DNA of 64,000 nt from Plantago elongata (lineage: Eukaryota > Streptophyta > Magnoliopsida > Lamiales > Plantaginaceae): the NCBI GenBank assembly GCA_036897095.1, contig JAYMSP010000113.1:16847-80846 (forward strand), in the 5' to 3' direction. Made by a program: the position numbers and the translations under genes. Position 1 is the stretch's first letter, and every line of letters starts with the position of its first letter. The notes beneath the pieces were generated by a model, which ran no database searches, had not been told where the DNA came from, and saw nothing but the letters and a program-made list of their open reading frames with translations. This document shows, in pieces, positions 56,817 to 64,000 of this stretch.

Positions 56817-59800
56817 CTATCTCTTTTGATCATTCCAGGTCTTGCCTTCAAAAAACTCGGCGAGCATCCTTTCAAGATCTTCTGGGGTATATCTGATATA
56901 CTTTTGTGGATTTTTACCATTCTGGATTAAGGGCCTATATAAAGAAAAAAATGTAGCACTGGATTGATAAATTTATCTGTGTAACAGACCAAGTGAAAAG
57001 CACTTGCTATATAGTACAAATTTACGTACCCCAAACGCTTGAGAAAAGATCTATATGCAGGTAGTAGAACCTCAGCAACTGCAAGCCTGAGTGATTCCCG
57101 TAACTCACTATCAGGAACGGTCCATTGGGACTGCCTTTGATGGATCTCCTCAAAAAGCATGTTGAAATTTTTGAACCTGTCTTTCACCATTTGCCTGGAA
57201 ATGCCAGTTGTGCTGCCACCACTATCTCCATATGAGCCACTCCCACCCGACTGAACACCCTGGACTGAAAGGCACTGCAATATCTGCATATTATAGTTTC
57301 AAATAATGAGACACAATATTATCAATAAGTGCATAATTACATCAGTGCAGACAAAAGCATCATAAGTAGAGCTTGCAGATAAAATAACATGAGCTGGAAT
57401 AATTATTACACAAGGGCAGCACGCGTAATTGTATTACGAGGAGAGCATCTCTAATATTTTGACGAGTATATTAAGGTATGTATGGTGATAAAAGCAGTAA
57501 TTGGTTAAAAACGGCCTACATGTAGATGGATCAAAGCAGAAACATTACAGAAGCACAGAATGCTAAACTCTGTTCAGTTGTAATTAATTCAACATATAAA
57601 TTGATTGTAGCATAAATTTATAAATTTAATATAAACCTTAGACCAAGAAATCCTCTTGTACTGATTAGCATGCTGTTGGACAACTCTTCTATGTATCTGC
57701 ACCCAGTCATCTCCAAGCATATCCTTAGCCTCGGACCTAAGTAAATTTGCCGTATAAATTTAGGGTCATGTAAGCTTGATGATCAGACCAAAATGAACCA
57801 AAATTGTAATACGTACTTTCTCACAGATCTTACAATATAGTGAATATTATTCATAAGAAATATTTGAGTAAGAGCAGGATCCTTGTATTGCTTGGATTTC
57901 CCGTCAAGGTTACTTTGAAGAGCTTGCATTATCCGAGTCGTGATAGATGCCAACTGCTCATCCGGATCACCATTGTTTAATTCTTTAAAGAGCTGCTTTA
58001 GAGTTGATTCATAGCTGAAAGTACGAAAAAGATAAGATATTATAACTTTCTGGAGTTACAAACTTGACTTGGCGAAAAATTTTATTGTGTGTCCGACAGC
58101 AAACCAGATGAGGAAACATATTATTAACAGAGCAACTGTGTCAAGTTTGCTGCTTTAGATTAAATTTCTTGTACGCTAGATTCTCATGTTGTGAACAAAG
58201 GGTCCTCAACCTGAGTTGTTGGACAAAGTAAAGCCATGGGATGAACTGATGTTTTATGGAGGAAAAATACTGAATCTATTAAATTATACTTACTCAAATA
58301 GGAATTTCACGTAGTTTATCACATAGCTTGTCAGAGGATGCACTGTTCCATCAAGAACAGCAGTTTTTGTGGCATCTTTTTCAACTGCATCTTCAAAGTC
58401 ACCAAAAGTTTCCTGAGCAGCCTGAGCCAGTCGTTTTGCCAATACCATTGCAGTTTCTCGCATTTCACCGCAATATTTACTTTTAAATAGTATGTCAATC
58501 TGCCATCAATAATAGCACTAGAAACCTCATTAAGACAGGTGATATATGGCAAAAGATGCCAATTAAATATTCTTAATAATGAACAAAGCATGTCGACGTG
58601 AGTGCCTTTTTCGCTGATGGAATCCAACGAGAAAAGCAAAGAAAGTGCGACTTATAAATTGTGTTGATATATCCTTAGTTTTTACAGAATAAGTTGCATT
58701 CATGGGACAATACATGATCATTTTCAGTTAACATATGAGAGGAGGAAATTTTTTTTTTTTTTTGAGAATATGAAAGGGGGAAGTTAAAGAAGGGTTTTCC
58801 ACATGCCACATAATTGTTCTTAAAAGTTGGCTGCAAGTGGGTCTGCAACTATTATTAGAATGAGAGACTCAGATAAATGGATTAGACACAAGATTATTGC
58901 TAGGAAATCAACATTGAGTTAATGATTCTATACATTAAGAACCAACAACAATGGTGGCATCATATGCTCAACCAACAAATAAACTATAACCGTTATACCC
59001 CCTCCCCAGTTTCTAATGCCACATGCTGATATCTGATTAAATTCATATTTTTATGGTTTTGAACAATGAAGTAAAACAAACACAGAAGATGACAAGTTAA
59101 AAGGACAACAAAAAGAACACCGGAAGAGCGAATTCTGTCAAGATACATATGTAGTAGAGGGTATCCATATACCTCTGGCTGAAGTTCTCGCATTATCTCG
59201 TACATGTCTAGAAGGACAAAAAGCTTTTCTGGTGATCTTTTGCTTTTGGCTATTGCTTCTCCAAAACTAAGGAGCACGATGAAACTATTCGCTGTGACTT
59301 CTGCAAAACATTGATCCTTAAGAGTATCATTGCTCTGGAAAACATCGTCACACACTTTCTTTTCACCAGAAAACAAAAGCTTGACCTGTTTCGTGAAGAT
59401 ATATAAAAATCAGACTGATAAATTTACTACATAATGAATATAAAAGGAATGGCATTGTGAGTAAATCCTCACACAAATTCGCATGAAGTGAATCCAATTC
59501 CCAATCTTCGTCTCTAAGAGTTCCCACTGCATCTTCTGGACATCCTCTTTGCCAAGTCTTTCAACACCTAATTTCTTAAGAGTTTGTTCTACTGCCGAAG
59601 ACCGTGCTTCTCTGAATATGATTGAAGGTAAAATGGTAACATAAATTTCTATTTAGAGGAAGGTCTGCTATTCATCGAAGTTACAAGATAAAGAAATAAA
59701 ATTAACACCACAATGTAACCTGTATATAATTAGGAGCTGTTGTTGGTGGCCAGCTTTGATCATTTGCAGGGCCATTTCGTGAAGCAAAGGGATAATTCTA

Positions 59801-62273
59801 GGTGGAACTAGAGTCGGGAGGCGATATACAAGATCTTCTGAACTTTTATCTTGGTGACCTGAAAGTTTCTTTAAACTTGGCTCACCATCATGAGATGATC
59901 CCGCTGAAGGCCTCACAGAGTTCGGAAGGCAATCAAGTAGACGGTCAGGTTCAACAGGCTTGCTGAAAATCAGTTCAGACATAACTTAGTGAAACACATT
60001 CATCAATTAAGAAGCATCAACCATGCTAAGGTTGAAAAACAAAATGTTAGTGCCAAGAAATCAAGCGCTTAAGAAATTAAGGAAGTTCTGTTTTTCTTCT
60101 CCGCTTATGAGACAAATAATTTTGACTGAGAATGATCCTGGCGTGCCACGGCTTCAGTACAAATTGAAATATATCTATTTGCAACTGAGTAAGCAATACT
60201 ACAATCTGAAAAGCATCGCTTCATTTTTCCTGTATTTCAAGACATGCCAAATTTTTACATTAAGTGCTTGCAAGGGTTCAAAGTTGTAAAGCATACCATA
60301 ACCATCACATGTGTTCTTTATGTCCACCTTCGCAATTACTTCTTGAATGATACATGCACTTATACTTTTAATTCACTCCCATAAAAACTAAAAAGAATCA
60401 GGTTATATACCAATTTTACAGGAAGAATATACACATTATGGTAGCCAACTAACCATGCAAAACATGGTGAAGCTCCTCATCTCTCAGAAAGAAACAGAAG
60501 GAATTTCGGAGAAATCATAGGAAATAAAGTTTTTGTCCTGTTTGCAACAGAGATGCTATGTGAAAAACAATGTATTTGCTACAAGCAGTAAAAAAGAAGG
60601 ATTTTTGTTTTTCTGCTGTCACAACTCGATAAAAATATTATCTAGCCTTATTCCTTATTAAGACTCAGAAAATCTCATAGATACTAAACTAAACTACTAA
60701 AAGAAAACAGCAGTCTTTGAGATTATTGTATGCTTCAATTAGTCAACGAGGCATTGTTTTTAAAGTAGCATTCAATTTCATGTGGTGCCAATATCTTAAA
60801 GTAATGGACCATTTTCATGAAAGATCCTAGATCTGGACTAGCAAACCTGTATGTGGTGAGAAGCGTTCGAAACTCTTCTTCTAGTTTCAATAATGCCTTT
60901 GCTAGTAAGTTATTTGCTTGGTTGACCACCCCAACGCTACTCTTTAAGCCTTTGTTTCCACTAAAAAAACGGACAATACTCCTGAGTTGATCGACTGCTT
61001 CTAGATAACTTTCTAAATCCTCATGCGGCCCCCTCAATATTTTAGCCTCTGCCTGTAATTCGAATATAGAAGAAGATATAAAACATATTTATGTCGTACT
61101 CTGATCAGTACCACTGTTACTTGAATGCAACAACACTTAGCAAAGTCTCTATTTGATTACGCTCAAGCCTACATTTTTTGAGAATGCCTATTGATTATGT
61201 GATGTGACTGGGCAAGCACATGCTCTAGGCCTATCCAATTTATTTCTTGTCAAACTGTATGCATGGATCAACATTATCCTCTAGTTACCATGAATTATCT
61301 AGCATACCAGGTTTCGAGCATAGATAACAACTGGAGTAAAGCTGAAGGAACTTCAGTAAAAATGAAATTCGAATTTAGACAGTATTTGCCCTTACAAGTA
61401 ATGTATCATATCCTATAAGTCTATGATTGACACCCAAGAGCACCCTGATTCATCAGGATAGTTAAATTCGAAAAGAGATCCTTTATTTCAAACGAAAAAC
61501 TAACGATGACACATCCACGTGTAACATAATAAGTACCTCGGTTAAAGCAGTAGATCTACGCACAGCTATTTTTAAAACATGTTTTCAAACAATTAACTAA
61601 CTATGAAGATGACTGTGTTCACTATTCAGAAAAGATTTTTAAGTTGGACTTGAATTACAACTACTGACCTTACCATTTGAAAAACTCATTTGGAATTTGA
61701 CATATGGAATTAAGAAATGAATGCAATTTCCTCTGTTCATTAATAAGCAAGGACAATAGTAATCAATGAAGTGAACTAGAACTATGCAAAAACTGAAACA
61801 TCTAAGAGAAGATCCAAAAAAACTAAATACAAATCAATGATGCAACAAATCCAAAATTACAATCAAAATCGGCAAAACACAATTTAAGTTGACGAGCTCA
61901 ATTCAAATTCCAAACGAAACGAAAATGCTCACCTGTCGTGATAGATCAAATTGACCGAGAATGATCTCGGCAGCCTTGAGCGTCTTGTTAATGTTCTCGT
62001 GAGCCCTCCGAATCGAATTCGTTCTCAGCTGCACGATCACAGAAAATTCAATTCATCCATAAACAACACATAAACAGAGAGATCGAAATTTGGGAGAAAA
62101 TGAAAAATTGCCTGAGTAGGTCGCATGGCTGTTTCAAGGGCAGAAAGGCGCCGATCGAATGATCCGAGAATGGAAACCATGTTATCGGTGATCGCCTGAG
62201 ATTTTTGCATCGATTCTCTCATCAATGCTGCTCGTTCAGTTAGGGTTTCCATCGCCATGTCGTACGTCCCCAT
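56817..62273 (-). CDS. EXO70A1: Exocyst complex component EXO70A1-like
   Basis: Eleven exons on minus: 62273-62112, 62028-61933, 61052-60847, 59962-59720, 59611-59473, 59385-59173, 58499-58294, 58014-57817, 57736-57637, 57283-57030, 56934-56817. Joined they give 1,935 bases, 644 residues plus stop, with no internal stop; the phases fit at every junction. All introns are GT-AG except intron 1 (GC-AG). The start is ATG 62,273 (MGTYDMAMETL). Signatures in order: an N-terminal coiled-coil region (ITDNMVSILGSFD, AHENINKTLKAAEIIL), ILRGPHEDLESYLEAVDQL, KPVEPDRLLDCLPNS, GNWIHFMRI, SPEKLFVLLDMYEIMREL, FGDFEDAVEKDATKTAVLDG, LMNNIHYIVRSVRKSEAKD, GDDWVQIHRRVVQQHANQYK, and RQSQWTVPDSELRESLRLAV near the C-terminus, where the family binds membrane phosphoinositides. 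Known role: the exocyst subunit that tethers secretory vesicles to the plasma membrane in polarised growth. Arabidopsis EXO70A1 has 638 residues. Confidence 0.96.
62029..62111 (-). other. EXO70A intron 1, GC-AG type
   Basis: 83 bp. The donor reads CAG|GCAATT and the acceptor GTGCAG|CTGAGA. Joining exon 1 to exon 2 gives MRPTQ-LRTNSIRRAHEN, as in the family. No GT donor close by preserves the frame. Confidence 0.85.
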
Positions 62274-62403
62274 TTTTGCGTCAATTTGCAATCTCTATGT
62301 CTTTTGAGCTAGGCTTCTTAATTGTTGAAGAAATGGAAATGGCTAGATGATAGAGCTTGGAAAGGAAGGTGAGCTAGTTGTTAGTAGTAAGCTCCATTTC
62401 CTG

Positions 62404-62410
62404 TTTTATA
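62404..62410 (-). promoter_or_regulatory. TATA box of EXO70A
   Basis: TATAAAA on the minus strand about 130 bp upstream of ATG 62,273. Position is consistent with a 5' leader of about 100 bp. Confidence 0.5.
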
Positions 62411-62419
62411 GCTTTCTGT

Positions 62420-62860
62420 TCTCATTTCTTTATTATTTATTCCCCTCACCATCTCTTTTGGGTCACACGAGATAGACAAAAGTGAATTAATTCCAATATC
62501 TTCATTTATTACTTCTAAGATCGATTCATTTTAACCCTTTTACGATATATAAATAACTTACTAAATACATAATATTTTTTATTAAAATTATATTCTTTTT
62601 AATTATAATTACTTGAATAGCAATAATTTGTAATATAAAATATAACTGAGCGTAAAAGTATCCAATTAGTATAACTCCGTGAGATTATAAATTGACGCTT
62701 GTGTAATGATCGGTGCAAGATGCAAGACATAACTGTAGATGAGCAAAATTCGTCTATTCTAAAATAATATTAAAAACTATATATTATAATACAAAATATG
62801 ATTTTTTTAGTATTTTTGGGATTTTGCAAAATTAAATTCCAAAGATCATTTTTTATAATG
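62420..62860. other. Intergenic, upstream of EXO70A
   Basis: AT-rich, no ORF. It lies between the EXO70A promoter and the presumed gypsy LTR. Confidence 0.4.
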
Positions 62861-63708
62861 TGTAGAATTAAATCAAATGATGTCGTATGGGTCAAAGTGG
62901 AAGAAATCGCATAAATTAGACTGCGTACGATAAAATTGGACTTCGTACGATCAAATTGGACTGCATATGACGAAATTGGGCCAGGAGTATTGGACCGGAC
63001 CACGGGCTTCCTACTCCCATACTTCTAGAAGCACTTCTCCCCACTTATAAATAAGGGTCTTCCCTTCTTCACAACACATTCACAAGCATAGAGAAGCACA
63101 AGCACTCCAGAGCAACAGCATCAATCGTCTTCTTCGAGCATCGCCGCCTTTGTCTTCGAACATCGCCGCCTTCGCCTTCGAGCATCACCGCCTTCTCGAT
63201 AGTTGTCGTCTACTGCAAGAACATCGTCTTCTTCGAGAACCGCCATCTTCCTGTGAAGTGCCGCCATCTGCCTCCCAGGATCCGCCTCGAAGTCCGATCA
63301 AATCGTCAAGCAATTCGTCTAGAGATCAAGAAGTAGTCACCGTTTGATCCAAGAAGAAGCCTCCGCGCACTTGGAGAAACGTTTTCTAGACGATCAATCA
63401 ACACGGGCAAGATCAAAGCCAAGTTCTACGACGATCGAGAAGCACTCTTCGAAGAGTTCATCAAATCTCCAAGAAGATCGTCATTGCTCGCCATAAACGT
63501 CTACAAGTTCGTCATTTCGATCCGAGATCAAGCCAAAAAGCCATCGCATCGACGTTCGTTCGAATTTAAAGACAAGTTCTAGACCGAAGAATTTGAAGAT
63601 CCAAGTTCGCCGTCTTAGGAAACTAGAATCAGAGGATTAGACTAGAGAATTGTACCCCGCATTAGACAAGTTTATCAAATTATCATTTGTGAAATTTTAC
63701 TTGCTACA
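62860..63708 (+). repeat. Ty3/gypsy-type 5' LTR (right-edge element)
   Basis: The start is uncertain (a TG near 62,860). The end ...CTTGCTACA at 63,708 is set by the primer-binding site that follows. It contains TATAAATA at 63,046-63,053, three copies of a unit like TTGGACTGCGTACGATAAAA (62,915-62,980) and three copies of a unit like CTTCGAGCATCGCCGCCTT (63,131-63,195). Confidence 0.6.
63046..63053 (+). promoter_or_regulatory. TATA box in the gypsy LTR
   Basis: TATAAATA followed by 'agggtcttccc', in the middle of the LTR, plausible for LTR-driven transcription. Confidence 0.55.
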
Positions 63709-63714
63709 AATTTT

Positions 63715-63732
63715 TGGCACGCCCAGTGGGAC
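63715..63732 (+). other. Primer-binding site of gypsy-type element
   Basis: TGGCACGCCCAGTGGGAC lies within 'tttttggcacgcccagtgggac'. It is the motif seen at the start of the interior of plant Ty3/gypsy elements, complementary to a tRNA 3' end (which tRNA is not clear from this alone). Confidence 0.75.
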
Positions 63733-63762
63733 CTCTCTACCTCTCATCTCTAGTAAAGAACC

Positions 63763-64000
63763 ATGCCTCTAGGAAGACAATTAACTCTTCTCAAATTTCG
63801 GATGAAGCACAATCCAGGGATGTTGAAGACCCGCAAACCAACAGAGCTTTTGAAGCTCAAGACCCAACTGTCGTTGAAAGGGATGTACAAGAAGCATCTG
63901 ATGATGAAGAACTCCCTCATAAAACAAACGAAGCTCCTCCACAGTTCACGACAGGAAGTAGTCATTCGCTTGATCAAGTGGTGTTAGCTTTGGCAAAATC
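63763..64000 (+). pseudogene. Start of gypsy gag, cut by window end
   Basis: The ATG at 63,763 opens one frame (MPLGRQLTLLKFRMKHN). The acidic frame that looks like gag, with NSSQISDEAQSRDVEDPQT, VQEASDDEELPHKTNEAPPQ and SLDQVVLALAK, is offset and has no ATG near 63,763. So the start may be frameshifted, or the two frames may be joined by an upstream splice. Truncated at 64,000; recognised by position and acidic composition only. Confidence 0.45.

Noticed and set aside
60023-60289. 88-codon plus-strand ORF
   Set aside because: Falls in intron 3 of EXO70A on the opposite strand; Lys-rich low-complexity translation with no homology I recognise.
62274-62291. Six-codon upstream extension of EXO70A exon 1
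   Set aside because: The frame begins with TTG, not ATG, so the first usable start is 62,273.

Overview
The window is nuclear DNA from a flowering plant, most likely a eudicot. The base composition is AT-rich, the best gene is a plant EXO70A split into 11 exons, and most of the sequence is transposon debris typical of plant intergenic space (Ty1/copia, Ty3/gypsy, L1-type LINE, PIF/Harbinger, MITEs). I see no bacterial or organellar operon structure, no CRISPR array and no intact rRNA or tRNA gene. No species can be named from sequence alone.

Host genes are few and intact. (1) A single-exon NHL/LEA_2 membrane protein lies at 6,390-7,019 (minus). (2) A second, more divergent single-exon NHL/LEA_2 protein lies at 43,678-44,454 (minus). 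(3) and (4) Two small proteins, at 46,585-46,935 (minus) and 53,883-54,191 (plus), share an N-terminal acidic helix motif and a C-terminal basic RSI-x-E-(I/L)-Y motif, so they are paralogues of one plant family I cannot name. (5) An EXO70A1-like exocyst subunit lies at 56,817-62,273 (minus). All its exon boundaries can be placed by hand and they give an uninterrupted 644-residue product. Its first intron is of the GC-AG type.

Region by region: 1-4,445 is a decayed relative of a copia element. 4,450-6,390 is anonymous. 8,600-11,110 is a broken PIF/Harbinger-type element with two convergent ORFs. 11,120-14,440 is anonymous, and 14,440-14,990 is an inverted-repeat relic. 15,179-24,519 is a complete but coding-dead copia element (called copia A here) on the minus strand with a 5-bp target duplication. 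25,331-25,504 is a small MITE and 25,790-26,600 a degenerate GGGTC-rich repeat. 29,047-29,210 is a second MITE of the same family in the opposite orientation, and copia B starts two bases after it. 29,212-40,786 is copia B (plus strand), a large element with an envelope-like third ORF. That ORF is interrupted by a 1,044-bp inverted-repeat transposon that itself carries a LINE endonuclease fragment. 47,686-47,900 is a chain of short perfect hairpins. 48,838-52,380 is an L1-type LINE with recognisable target duplications, itself interrupted by a copia LTR fragment. 52,530-53,100 is another LINE RNase H fragment on the plus strand. From about 62,860 to the right edge is the 5' end of a gypsy-type element: LTR, primer-binding site and the beginning of gag.

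The host genes do not form a pathway. The strongest observations are the nested insertion with a captured LINE fragment, the tRNA-like module carried inside the copia A LTRs, the hairpin chain, the paralogous small proteins and the GC-AG intron of EXO70A. I did not find convincing evidence of a wholly new biological system. All coding calls rest on reading translations and splice sites by eye, without database searches.
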